8,314 nt of DNA from Bacteroidota bacterium (lineage in GTDB: Bacteria > Bacteroidota > Bacteroidia > Chitinophagales > Chitinophagaceae). Each line of letters starts with the position of its first letter. The first letter of the stretch is position 1. Positions 1 through 5,845 of this stretch are shown in pieces. The notes beneath the pieces were generated by a model. It was not told the origin of the DNA, did no database searches, and worked only from the letters and a program-made list of their open reading frames with translations. The translations under genes were made by a program, and so were the position numbers. Location of the stretch: NCBI GenBank assembly GCA_023392575.1, contig JAEVYV010000022.1:1-8314 (forward strand), given 5' to 3'.

Positions 1-1050
1 GGCGTATACCTTGTACATATAGTCCCGTTCCTCATCCGTTACCATTTCCAGGGTTAGTTCATCGTGGTTGCGTAAAAACATGGCCCACTGGCAGGTTTCG
101 GGTATGGGAGGCGTTTGGTCAAAAATATCGGTGATGGGGTAGCGGTCTTCCCGCTGCAGGGCCATGAACATTCGGGGCATGACGGGAAAATGATAGTTCA
201 TGTGGCATTCATCGCCATCGCCAAAATAAGAAGCCGAGTCTTCCGGCCACATATTGGCTTCGGCCAGAAAAACAGTGCCGGGATATTTTTCATCAATATG
301 AGCCCGCAGCTTTTTTAAAAAAGCATGTGTTTCGGGCAGGTTTTCGCCATTGGTGCCTTCCCGTTCAAACAGATAGGGGACGGCATCGAGGCGAAAGCCA
401 TCCACGCCCATGTCGCACCAATAATCCAGGATTTTAAAAATTTCCTGTTGCACAAGCGGGTTGTCGTAATTCAGATCGGGCTGGTGGTGAAAAAACCGGT
501 GCCAGTAATATTGTTGGGCAACCGGGTCCCAGGTCCAGTTGGAGGTTTCAAAATCTTTAAAAATGATGCGCACATCTTTATACTGTTTCGGGTTGTCGGT
601 CCATACGTAAAAATTCCTTTCCGGCGATCCTTTGGGAGCCCGCCGGGCCTGATGAAACCAGGGGTGCTGATCGGAGGTGTGGTTGATGACCAGCTCGGTA
701 ATCACCTTTAGTTCTCGTTTGTGCGCTTCATCCAAAAATTGTTTAAACTCCTCTATAGTGCCGTAGGAGGGGTTAATGGAATAATAATCGGCAATGTCGT
801 AGCCATCATCTTTTAAAGGAGAGGGGTAAAATGGAAGCAGCCAAATGGCGGTAATCCCCAGCTCCTGCAGATAGTCCAGCTTGCCCATCAAACCACCAAA
901 ATCGCCTATGCCATCGCTGTTGCTGTCGCTAAAGGCTTTTATATGAAGTTCGTAAATGATGGCATCTTTGTACCAATGCAATTTATCGTCTAGTACGCTT
1001 CTGTTTTTTGTCATCATCCCGGCGTTGTTTTTTTCCAATTTACTCTTCAT
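1..1050 (-). CDS. treS: Trehalose synthase (maltose alpha-D-glucosyltransferase), GH13, N-terminal part
   Basis: Trehalose synthase interconverts maltose and trehalose in the cytoplasm, making the compatible solute trehalose. The minus strand reads open from the ATG at 1050 to the window edge, giving 350 residues. TreS proteins have roughly 550 residues, or about twice that when fused to maltokinase, so the C-terminal part lies outside. The GH13 barrel begins near residue 26 (WYKDAIIYELHIKAF). Catalytic residues are visible: nucleophile D222 in GFRLDAVPYL, general acid E264 in FLAEANMW, and transition-state stabiliser D330 in RNHDE. Stretches such as LVINHTSDQHPWF (120-132), NWTWDPV and the RNHDELTLEMVTDEERDYMY end are characteristic of TreS rather than ordinary alpha-amylase. 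Methionines 12 and 13 are alternative starts, but the barrel needs neither choice. It is transcribed divergently from the small gene at 1179. No Shine-Dalgarno sequence is visible. Confidence 0.94.
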   Translation of the reverse strand, partial: MKSKLEKNNAGMMTKNRSVLDDKLHWYKDAIIYELHIKAFSDSNSDGIGDFGGLMGKLDYLQELGITAIWLLPFYPSPLKDDGYDIADYYSINPSYGTIEEFKQFLDEAHKRELKVITELVINHTSDQHPWFHQARRAPKGSPERNFYVWTDNPKQYKDVRIIFKDFETSNWTWDPVAQQYYWHRFFHHQPDLNYDNPLVQQEIFKILDYWCDMGVDGFRLDAVPYLFEREGTNGENLPETHAFLKKLRAHIDEKYPGTVFLAEANMWPEDSASYFGDGDECHMNYHFPVMPRMFMALQREDRYPITDIFDQTPPIPETCQWAMFLRNHDELTLEMVTDEERDYMYKVYA

Positions 1051-1178
1051 AATTAGTGTGCCATATATGTGGGTACACTTTCCATAAATGAAAGGATACT
1101 CTTATTTGTAAAAAATATATATAAAACTGTAAAGCATTTGCATTGCTTTCCTGAAACTCCTGTTTTATCTTGCCTCCA
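1051..1178. promoter_or_regulatory. Divergent promoter region treS / small-protein gene
   Basis: This AT-rich 128-bp spacer separates two divergent starts, so it must carry promoters in both directions. On the plus strand, TTG at 1143-1145 and TATCTTGC at 1166-1173 are 20 bp apart, resembling the Bacteroidota -33 (TTG) and -7 (TAnnTTTG) elements. If real, the transcript of the 1179 gene would be almost leaderless. On the minus strand a run of TA and T around 1105-1125 is the only loose candidate. Boxes were judged by eye. Confidence 0.4.
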
Positions 1179-1430
1179 ATGAAACTTACCGATTTTAATC
1201 TTTTAGACGAAATAGCCCAGGCCGAAGCGCTTTTAAATCACGGTGTTTTAGTGGCGGAAAGAATTTACAAAGAATTTACCATCTTCCTTTATCAGATCAA
1301 TCAGTTTTATGTAGAAGTATATTATCACAACAAGTTCACCATGATCCAGGGTTTTCGGGGTTTTGAAAGCCTCGCGGCGCTGGAACCCTACCTCGAAGAA
1401 ATTGATATTACCCCGCTCCAAAGCCGATAG
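1179..1430 (+). CDS. Small conserved-type protein of unknown function, paralogue of the 8001-8255 product
   Basis: This encodes 83 residues of unknown function. I do not recognise a named domain. The ATG at 1179 is preferred over an in-frame TTG at 1170 because it makes the protein align without gaps to the 84-residue product of 8001-8255. By hand count 31 of 83 aligned positions are identical. The shared core includes GV (22-23), FL-QI (36-40), FYVEVY (43-48), GF (61-62), PYL (70-72) and IDI (75-77). The alternating hydrophobic core FLYQINQFYVEVYY suggests a short beta-hairpin, with a helical N-terminus. No signal peptide or membrane segment is seen, so a cytoplasmic protein is likely. It is divergent from treS and about 120 bp upstream of the DES1-like desaturase. 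A 7-bp inverted repeat (1435-1441 with 1458-1464) follows the stop but has no T tract, so a terminator is not evident. Confidence 0.8.
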   Translation: MKLTDFNLLDEIAQAEALLNHGVLVAERIYKEFTIFLYQINQFYVEVYYHNKFTMIQGFRGFESLAALEPYLEEIDITPLQSR

Positions 1431-1527
1431 GGATATTTTCTAATCAGATTCTAATGAAGAAAATCGTGGCTCGTCGGGCTGAAACAAGTGCATAACGATT
1501 AATTTCAATAGAAGAGTTTTTCTTCCG

Positions 1528-1535
1528 TATATTTA
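1528..1535 (+). promoter_or_regulatory. Possible -7 box for the DES1-like desaturase
   Basis: TATATTTA matches the Bacteroidota consensus TAnnTTTG at all but the last base and lies 16 bp before the ATG at 1552. No good TTG -33 element is found at the usual spacing, so this is weak. The surrounding sequence is AT-rich and no Shine-Dalgarno motif is present. Confidence 0.25.
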
Positions 1536-1551
1536 AATTTTATAAATAAGC

Positions 1552-2571
1552 ATGCGCAAAAACGATTTTGTCTATTCCAACAGTTCCGAGCCGCACCGCA
1601 TCCGCACCAAGCAGATCTTGAAGCAACATCCCGATGTGCGCAAATTGATCGGAAAAAATCCCACAACCTTTTTATTTATTGTTTTATTGGTAGGCCTGCA
1701 AATCAGCGGCGCCTGGTGGTTGGCCGATAAATCGTGGTGGCTGATTTTGGCAGCGGCTTATTTTGTGGGGGCGTTTATTGACCACGCCCTTTTTGTGATG
1801 ATCCACGAATGTGCCCACCGCCTGATTTTTAAAAACCAGGCCGCCAACCGGCTGGCGGGTATTTTAGCCAATATCCCCCAGGTGTTTCCCAGTTCGGTTT
1901 CCTTTGAACGCTATCACATCAAGCATCATTCGTTCCAGGGCGTGCACGAACTGGATGCCGATCTGCCCAACCGTTGGGAGGCCCGCCTGATAAACAATTA
2001 TTTTGTTGGAAAAGCCATTTGGTTTTTGTTTTATCCGTTCTTTCAGGCCTTTCGGGTGGCAAGGTTAAAAGAAATCAAGCCCTTTGACGGCTGGATTGCG
2101 CTAAACTGGGCGGTTCAAATTTTATTTGTTGCCGCTGTCTGGTATTTTTTAGGCGTAAAGGCTGTGGTGTTTTTAACGGCAAGTTTTTTCTTTTCGGTGG
2201 GCCTGCACCCCTTGGGCGGCCGCTGGATACAGGAGCATTACCTGACGCATGGCGAACAGGAAACGTACAGTTATTACGGGCCTCTGAATGCAGTGGCTTT
2301 TAATGTGGGGTATCACAACGAGCACCACGATTTTCCCTCTGTGCCCTGGAACAAACTGCCCCAGCTCAAAAGCACGGCGCCGGCATTCTACGATTCCTTG
2401 GCCTCTCATAAATCGTGGACCAAATTGTGGTTGCGCTTTTTGTTTGACAGAGAAATCTCCTTATGGTCAAGAGTGGTGCGTAAAAACAGGGGCAAGGTTC
2501 CTTTGGTTGACGTATCCACTCCCGATGTGGAAATGATTGCGGCCGGCAATGCTGAAAAAATAGCGGTTTAA
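1552..2571 (+). CDS. DES1-like sphingolipid (dihydroceramide) Delta-4 desaturase
   Basis: This is a 339-residue membrane di-iron desaturase. The family member it most resembles, DES1/DEGS1, introduces the 4,5-trans double bond into the long-chain base of dihydroceramide. The N-terminus (residues 6-36, FVYS...EPH...ILKQHPDVRKLIGKNP) parallels the N-terminal lipid-desaturase region special to DES proteins. Three histidine boxes are present: HECAH (85-89), HIKHH (122-126) and HNEHH (255-259). The C-terminal block GLHPLGGRWIQEHY (217-230), then ETYSYYGPLN and NVGYHNEHHDFP, matches from memory the equivalent block in animal DEGS1. Hydrophobic segments lie near 38-58, 62-84, 150-168 and 183-218, and length is close to the roughly 320 residues of DEGS1. 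It ends in a terminator and appears monocistronic. Family assignment is strong. The substrate is inferred, and hydroxylation or action on another sphingoid lipid is possible. Bacteroidota make dihydroceramides, so a substrate is plausible. Confidence 0.88.
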   Translation: MRKNDFVYSNSSEPHRIRTKQILKQHPDVRKLIGKNPTTFLFIVLLVGLQISGAWWLADKSWWLILAAAYFVGAFIDHALFVMIHECAHRLIFKNQAANRLAGILANIPQVFPSSVSFERYHIKHHSFQGVHELDADLPNRWEARLINNYFVGKAIWFLFYPFFQAFRVARLKEIKPFDGWIALNWAVQILFVAAVWYFLGVKAVVFLTASFFFSVGLHPLGGRWIQEHYLTHGEQETYSYYGPLNAVAFNVGYHNEHHDFPSVPWNKLPQLKSTAPAFYDSLASHKSWTKLWLRFLFDREISLWSRVVRKNRGKVPLVDVSTPDVEMIAAGNAEKIAV

Positions 2572-2898
2572 AACCCTGTGTGCAATAAAAAAGGAACGCT
2601 ACGGCCTCAGTACAGTTGAGGTGAAATTTTCATTGTGGTTAAATACGTAATCGCCCGGTTGGAGCCGGGCGATTGTTTTGTTTGCCGCGATGCTCTTTTC
2701 TTTCAGGCAAACCTTATTTGCAATTACTAAGACCGGCTTTGATCAGATTCTTTGAAATTTTGCAGAAGCGTTTGGAGAAATCTCAATGCGAAGAACGGGC
2801 CGCAGAATGCTTGGCTGCAAGGAGCTTTTTACTCTTGGAAAAGCTAATGGTTCAGCCTTATGGCATAATATTTTAACTGCGATGCTTAAATCTTTATT
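2572..2898. other. Intergenic region between the desaturase and DUF3606 genes
   Basis: About 330 bp without a convincing gene. It contains a small hairpin CCTCA/TGAGG (2605-2609 with 2617-2621) and the strong terminator at 2649-2683. An open frame from a TTG at 2673 to 2876 starts inside the terminator, has no usable ATG and resembles nothing known, so it is not called. The last 30 bp before the ATG at 2899 are AT-rich and presumably hold the promoter of the next gene, but no clear TAnnTTTG box is seen. Confidence 0.5.
2649..2683 (+). terminator. Rho-independent terminator after the DES1-like desaturase
   Basis: A perfect 10-bp stem AATCGCCCGG / CCGGGCGATT with a 6-nt loop (TTGGAG) is followed by GTTTTGTTT. 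It lies 77 bp after the stop codon at 2571, and the spacer has no gene, so it fits as the end of the desaturase transcript. Confidence 0.85.
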
Positions 2899-3090
2899 AT
2901 GAGTGACGATAAAAATTTAAGAGGTGGTCAGGACCGCTCCAGGGTGGCCGGTCTGGAAGATTATGAAGTAAGACATATAGCTGAAAAGTTTGGTATTTCT
3001 GCAGAAGAGGTTCGCTGGATAATAGAGCGGGTAGGGAACAGCAGAGAAAAAATAGAGGAAGAACTGAAAGGCAAAAAAAGCGGCCGATAG
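2899..3090 (+). CDS. DUF3606 domain small protein
   Basis: This encodes a 63-residue soluble protein matching from memory the DUF3606 family, small proteins of unknown biochemical role found widely in bacteria. The diagnostic pieces are an N-terminal MSDDKNLRGGQDR (1-13), then EDYEVRHIAEKFGIS (20-34) and the helix EEVRWIIERVG (36-46). The pattern of a helix, a short turn with FGIS and a second helix looks like a small helix-turn-helix-like fold, but DNA binding is only a guess. The C-terminus is basic (KGKKSGR). The full length is typical of the family. The gene is convergent with the KGG-protein gene and shares a palindromic terminator with it. Both families are often linked to general stress conditions, so a stress-related role is an inference. 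Confidence 0.82.
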   Translation: MSDDKNLRGGQDRSRVAGLEDYEVRHIAEKFGISAEEVRWIIERVGNSREKIEEELKGKKSGR

Positions 3091-3144
3091 GAAAGCTTTG
3101 CTGTTTGATCTAAAAAGCATAAGCCGGCAAATGGTCGGTTACAA

Positions 3145-3170
3145 AAACAAACCTCCGCGGAGGTTTGTTT
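3145..3170. terminator. Bidirectional terminator, perfect 26-bp palindrome
   Basis: AAACAAACCTCCG is followed immediately by its exact reverse complement, centred between 3157 and 3158. It gives a GC-rich stem with T-rich sequence on the 3' side in both directions. It sits between two convergent genes ending at 3090 (plus) and 3202 (minus), the expected place for a shared terminator. Confidence 0.8.
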
Positions 3171-3201
3171 CGGGTAAATACTAAGATGATTTTTGCGGAG
3201 T

Positions 3202-3441
3202 TTACTCCATTTCGCGGCGGTCTGTACTGCTTTTACTGCGACTGCCTTTTGAGTTTTGCCCGCCTTTCCGGCCGGCTTGTCTGGCTTCTTCGGCACTCCA
3301 CTCGTGTGCTACACCCTGGCGGTGTGCGGCGCGGCCGCCTTCACTGGCAATTTGTCTTTGCCTTTCCGGGTGCATGGCGGCAAAACCACGACGGCTTTTT
3401 TGACCAGACTCCTGGTTGTTTCTTTGATCGCTACCTTCCAT
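3202..3441 (-). CDS. KGG-repeat stress-type protein (YciG / Con-10-like)
   Basis: This encodes 79 residues, very hydrophilic and rich in Arg, Gly, Ser and Gln, with no membrane segment. It carries the KGG-type motifs of the stress-induced YciG/Con-10 family: RGFAAMHPERQRQIASEGG (18-36), GVAHEWSAEEAR (43-54) and RKGG (58-61). Such proteins are thought to be largely disordered and are induced by starvation, desiccation or conidiation in known cases. Their molecular action is unclear. The ATG at 3441 is chosen over an in-frame TTG at 3447. The first glycine pair reads EGG rather than KGG, a minor departure from the family motif. The stop lies 31 bp from the shared palindromic terminator. Upstream on its own strand is a T9-tailed hairpin at 3518-3543, so its promoter should lie within 3442-3517. 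Confidence 0.88.
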   Translation of the reverse strand: MEGSDQRNNQESGQKSRRGFAAMHPERQRQIASEGGRAAHRQGVAHEWSAEEARQAGRKGGQNSKGSRSKSSTDRREME

Positions 3442-3517
3442 AATCAAACGTTTAATGTTTTGAAATTAAGATTGTAAAAGAGGAGTTCTGTAGGGTTGGG
3501 AAGAGTAAAAGACTGGC

Positions 3518-3556
3518 AAAAAAAAACATGCCTGTGCCCAGGCTTTTATTTTTTCT
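3518..3556 (-). terminator. Terminator-like hairpin, T-rich on both sides
   Basis: GCCTG (3530-3534) and CAGGC (3539-3543) form a 5-bp stem with a TGCC loop. Read on the minus strand it is followed by ATG and nine T residues. Read on the plus strand it is followed by TTTTATTTTTT. No called gene ends here in either direction, which suggests an unannotated minus-strand transcript starting to the right, near 3710. Confidence 0.5.
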
Positions 3557-3709
3557 GCGAAAGAACGCCGGTTTCCCCTGGTATTTTGAAGTCCAATGCT
3601 GTTCTTTCGAGTAATCACCTCTACATTCTGGACCTGTAAGGACCAACTCAACAATAATGCACATGAGTCCTAACCCCTGTTTTAAAAATTGCTTTAAATC
3701 AGGTGTGAA
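3518..3709 (-). ncRNA. Candidate structured small RNA
   Basis: Read on the minus strand, the segment has three inverted repeats in order. The first is CCTG-T-TTTAAA / TTTAAA-T-CAGG (3676-3703, loop 6 nt, one mismatch). The second is a 9-bp repeat CGAAAGAAC / GTTCTTTCG (3558-3566 with 3601-3609). The third is the terminator-like hairpin with a T9 tail at 3518-3543. Ordered stems ending in a T tract, in a region without a plausible protein, are what an intrinsic-terminated small RNA would show. No known RNA family is recognised, and no clear promoter is seen. A DNA-level repeat or a short peptide remains possible. Confidence 0.3.
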
Positions 3710-3730
3710 CAAAATTTTATCTGTGAAAGG

Positions 3731-3840
3731 GGGTGGCTAACTGCACCCATTCATTTTTGATAGAGCAAACATCACAAAGCCCTCCATAGAAACCCGTAGG
3801 AAGGATTAGAAAATCGTTTGATTTGGGTGAACTGCATCCC
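3731..3840. repeat. Two similar hairpin motifs upstream of the kinase gene
   Basis: GGGTGGCTAACTGCACCC (3731-3748) and GGGTGAACTGCATCCC (3825-3840) share GGGTG, AACTGCA and CCC, differing by a 3-nt insertion and one base. Each can fold with a GGGTG / CAYCC stem. The second copy ends 17 bp before the likely -7 box of the kinase gene. A second possible pairing, TTTGGG / CCCAAA (3822-3827 with 3840-3845), overlaps it. They may be operator sites, but chance similarity is not excluded. Confidence 0.3.
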
Positions 3841-3856
3841 CCAAACCAATTATTTT

Positions 3857-3864
3857 TTACTTTG
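3857..3864 (+). promoter_or_regulatory. Probable -7 promoter box of the kinase-receiver operon
   Basis: TTACTTTG (with TACTTTGC overlapping) resembles the TAnnTTTG element of Bacteroidota promoters and ends 22 bp before the ATG at 3887, a normal leader length. A TTG at the -33 position is not evident. No Shine-Dalgarno sequence precedes the start codon. Confidence 0.45.
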
Positions 3865-3886
3865 CGGGCTTTAAACCACCCTTTCC

Positions 3887-5368
3887 ATGCGGATATCGTA
3901 TTTGATCTTCCTGAGCTTTACGTTTATCATCCTTCTGTTTTCCATAACCACCTTTATCAATTTCAGGCAGGCAGAGAAAGTAAAGGAAAACTCCGATTAT
4001 GTATCCCTTTCTTCCAACATCGTTCGCAATGCCAACCGCTTTCAGCGAAACATTATCAACATGGTAAGCGGTTTAAGGGGGTTTTTGCTGACGGGGGAAA
4101 ACTATTTTTTGCAGTCTTATGACTCCGCGGCTTTGGAAAACAAAACCATTTTGGATGAGCTTTTCGCCATCCTCCCCGATACTTCTCTGCAATATAACCT
4201 GGTCAAAGAGATTGAAGGGTTGCACAACGAATGGACCAATGAGTTCACCGGTCCGTTGCGCCAGGCCAAGATCAATGCAGAAGCATCGGATAAAAACCTC
4301 AGTTATTTCAACAAATTGTACAAGGAAAAAATGTACATCAGCAATGAAAGTACCCTCAATATAGCCCTGCAGCAGAAATTAAGAGAGTTCATTAACCTGG
4401 AGTACGAAAACCGCACAAGCCGGCGGGACAAGCTCTCAGAGCTGGTGCAAAAAACCAAAACCATTTCCTTTACGCTGACCAGCTTTTCTGTGGTCATGGC
4501 TTTGTTTGTGGTGGGCTTTCTTACCTACCGCATTTCCAATCGCATCACCAAAATGGTAAAAATGGCAGATAGCATTGCGGCCGGCAATTACGAAGTGCAT
4601 ACCGAGGAAACCGGTAAGGATGAATTAAGCGGATTGGCCCGTTCGCTGAATTATATGGCCAAAGTGCTTTCGTTTAATATATCGGAGTTGAAACGAAAAA
4701 ACCAGGAACTTGATCAGTTCGCTCACATTGTTTCGCATGATATGAAGGCGCCGCTTCGGGGAATTGATAACGTGGTTACCTGGATCGAAGAAGACCACGA
4801 AGCGGAACTGTCTCCCAAAGTGAGTGATTATCTTCAGCTGATCAAGGGCCGGGTAAAAAGGGGGGAGAACATGATCCAGGGGCTTTTATCCTATGCCCGT
4901 ATTGGAAAGGAAAAAAACCTTCACGAAAAAGTGGCCGTGGGAGCCCTGATTGAAGAAGTGCTGGAAAATTTTGCCGCAAGGCCGGGGATGAAAATTTCGG
5001 TATCGCCGGATTTGCCTGTACTTTATACCGAAAAGCTTCCCCTGTTTCAAATTTTCTCGAACCTTATTGGCAACGCCATGAAGTATAACCAAAAAGAAGA
5101 AGGCGTGATTTCCATCTACCACAAAGAGCACCCCAGTCATTGGGAGTTTTTTGTGCAGGACAACGGCCCGGGCATCAGCAAGAATTATCATGAAAAAATA
5201 TTTATGATTTTTCAAACGCTGCAAGAAAGGGATAGCTTTGAAAGCACGGGGGTGGGGCTGGCCATTGTGAAAAAAATACTGGAGTCACGAAACGAAAACA
5301 TAAAGCTTTCATCAGAAACCGGAAAGGGGTCTGTTTTTTCTTTTACCTGGAAAAAATATAATGTATGA
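3887..5368 (+). CDS. CHASE3-HAMP sensor histidine kinase
   Basis: This 493-residue membrane sensor kinase should autophosphorylate on histidine and pass phosphate to a receiver protein. In order it has a transmembrane helix (about 5-25), an extracytoplasmic CHASE3-type helical domain (about 26-188, with the typical SGLRGFLLTGE at 61-71), a second transmembrane helix (about 194-214), a HAMP linker (about 214-266), a HisKA domain and a HATPase_c domain. The H box is FAHIVSHDMKAPLRG with phospho-acceptor H284. The N box is NLIGNAMKYN (392-401), the G1 box DNGPGI (425-430), the F region IFMIFQTL (438-445) and the G2 box GVGLAI (455-460), so it looks catalytically intact. It overlaps the receiver gene by ATGA (5365-5368), indicating translational coupling. 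The signal sensed cannot be told from sequence. The start at 3887 puts the first helix directly at the N-terminus. Confidence 0.93.
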   Translation: MRISYLIFLSFTFIILLFSITTFINFRQAEKVKENSDYVSLSSNIVRNANRFQRNIINMVSGLRGFLLTGENYFLQSYDSAALENKTILDELFAILPDTSLQYNLVKEIEGLHNEWTNEFTGPLRQAKINAEASDKNLSYFNKLYKEKMYISNESTLNIALQQKLREFINLEYENRTSRRDKLSELVQKTKTISFTLTSFSVVMALFVVGFLTYRISNRITKMVKMADSIAAGNYEVHTEETGKDELSGLARSLNYMAKVLSFNISELKRKNQELDQFAHIVSHDMKAPLRGIDNVVTWIEEDHEAELSPKVSDYLQLIKGRVKRGENMIQGLLSYARIGKEKNLHEKVAVGALIEEVLENFAARPGMKISVSPDLPVLYTEKLPLFQIFSNLIGNAMKYNQKEEGVISIYHKEHPSHWEFFVQDNGPGISKNYHEKIFMIFQTLQERDSFESTGVGLAIVKKILESRNENIKLSSETGKGSVFSFTWKKYNV

Positions 5369-5787
5369 GTAAGATTAGTACAATTTTGTTAGTGGAAGAT
5401 GACCAGCTGGATGCTATGGACATCAAGCGTTCTTTGGACAAACTGAATGTTTTTTACAAGCTGGTGGTGGCCAAAAACGGCGAGGAGGCCCTGGATATCT
5501 TAAAGGGCAGCCATCAAACAAAGCTGGACGCCCTGCCCGATATCATTTTAATTGACATTAACATGCCCCGCATGAATGGTTTGGAGTTTTTGCACATACT
5601 TAGGGAAACGCCTGAATGGAAGGGCATTAAGTGCTTTATGATCACCACTTCGGACGAAAAGGTGGACCGCGAAGCCGCAAAGCAACTTGGCATATCGGGC
5701 TATATTGTAAAGCCCTTCAAGATCAATAATACGTCCTCCATTGATTCTTTCAATCTGATGATCGACCTAATGAATATGAAGGCTTAA
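5365..5787 (+). CDS. Single-domain response regulator (receiver only), partner of the upstream kinase
   Basis: This encodes a 140-residue CheY-like receiver with no output domain. The acidic pocket E11-D12-D13, phospho-acceptor D64 in ILIDINMP, the switch Thr in MITTSD (94-95) and K116 in VKPF are all present, so it should be phosphorylatable. The spacing and the insert before D64 (GSHQTKLDALPD) resemble the Rcp1-type receivers often paired with phytochrome-like or CHASE kinases. Its ATG overlaps the kinase stop, so the two are made together and are very likely cognate. Without a DNA-binding or enzymatic domain it must act by protein contact or as a phosphate shuttle in a relay. The next gene, an acyl desaturase, starts 58 bp later on the same strand, and whether it belongs to the operon is open. 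Confidence 0.92.
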   Translation: MSKISTILLVEDDQLDAMDIKRSLDKLNVFYKLVVAKNGEEALDILKGSHQTKLDALPDIILIDINMPRMNGLEFLHILRETPEWKGIKCFMITTSDEKVDREAAKQLGISGYIVKPFKINNTSSIDSFNLMIDLMNMKA

Positions 5788-5822
5788 AGGAACTAATGCC
5801 GGGATGGATGGATTTTCATCGT

Positions 5823-5830
5823 TATGTTTA
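5823..5830 (+). promoter_or_regulatory. Possible -7 box for the acyl-CoA desaturase
   Basis: TATGTTTA matches TAnnTTTG except at the last base and lies 15 bp before the ATG at 5846. No terminator is seen between the receiver stop (5787) and this point, so the desaturase may be expressed both by readthrough and from its own promoter. No TTG is found at the expected -33 position. Confidence 0.3.
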
Positions 5831-5845
5831 TACATTAACAGATGA

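Larger units (their letters stand above)
3442..3886. other. Gene-free region with several stem-loops
   Basis: This 445-bp spacer lies between divergent genes. Frames on the minus strand (3452-3712) run straight through a terminator-like hairpin and resemble no family I know, so no protein is called. The left part (3442-3517) should hold the KGG promoter, the centre (3518-3709) a set of inverted repeats described separately, and the right part (3720-3886) the kinase promoter and a repeated hairpin motif. Confidence 0.5.

Noticed and set aside
115..711. Plus-strand open frames of 67 and 128 codons
   Set aside because: They lie antisense within the trehalose synthase gene, whose minus-strand frame has clear GH13 motifs, so they are shadows.
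1462..1500. AATCGT / ACGATT inverted repeat after the first small gene
   Set aside because: Six base pairs with a 27-nt loop and no T tract is within chance expectation for such AT-rich sequence.
2673..2876. 67-codon plus-strand frame after the DES1-like desaturase
   Set aside because: It begins with TTG inside the terminator hairpin, has no suitable ATG and no recognisable motif.
3452..3712. 86-codon minus-strand frame in the spacer before the kinase gene
   Set aside because: It reads through a terminator-like hairpin with a T9 tract and shows no known domain. The region is better explained by RNA or DNA structure, although a shorter peptide is not excluded.
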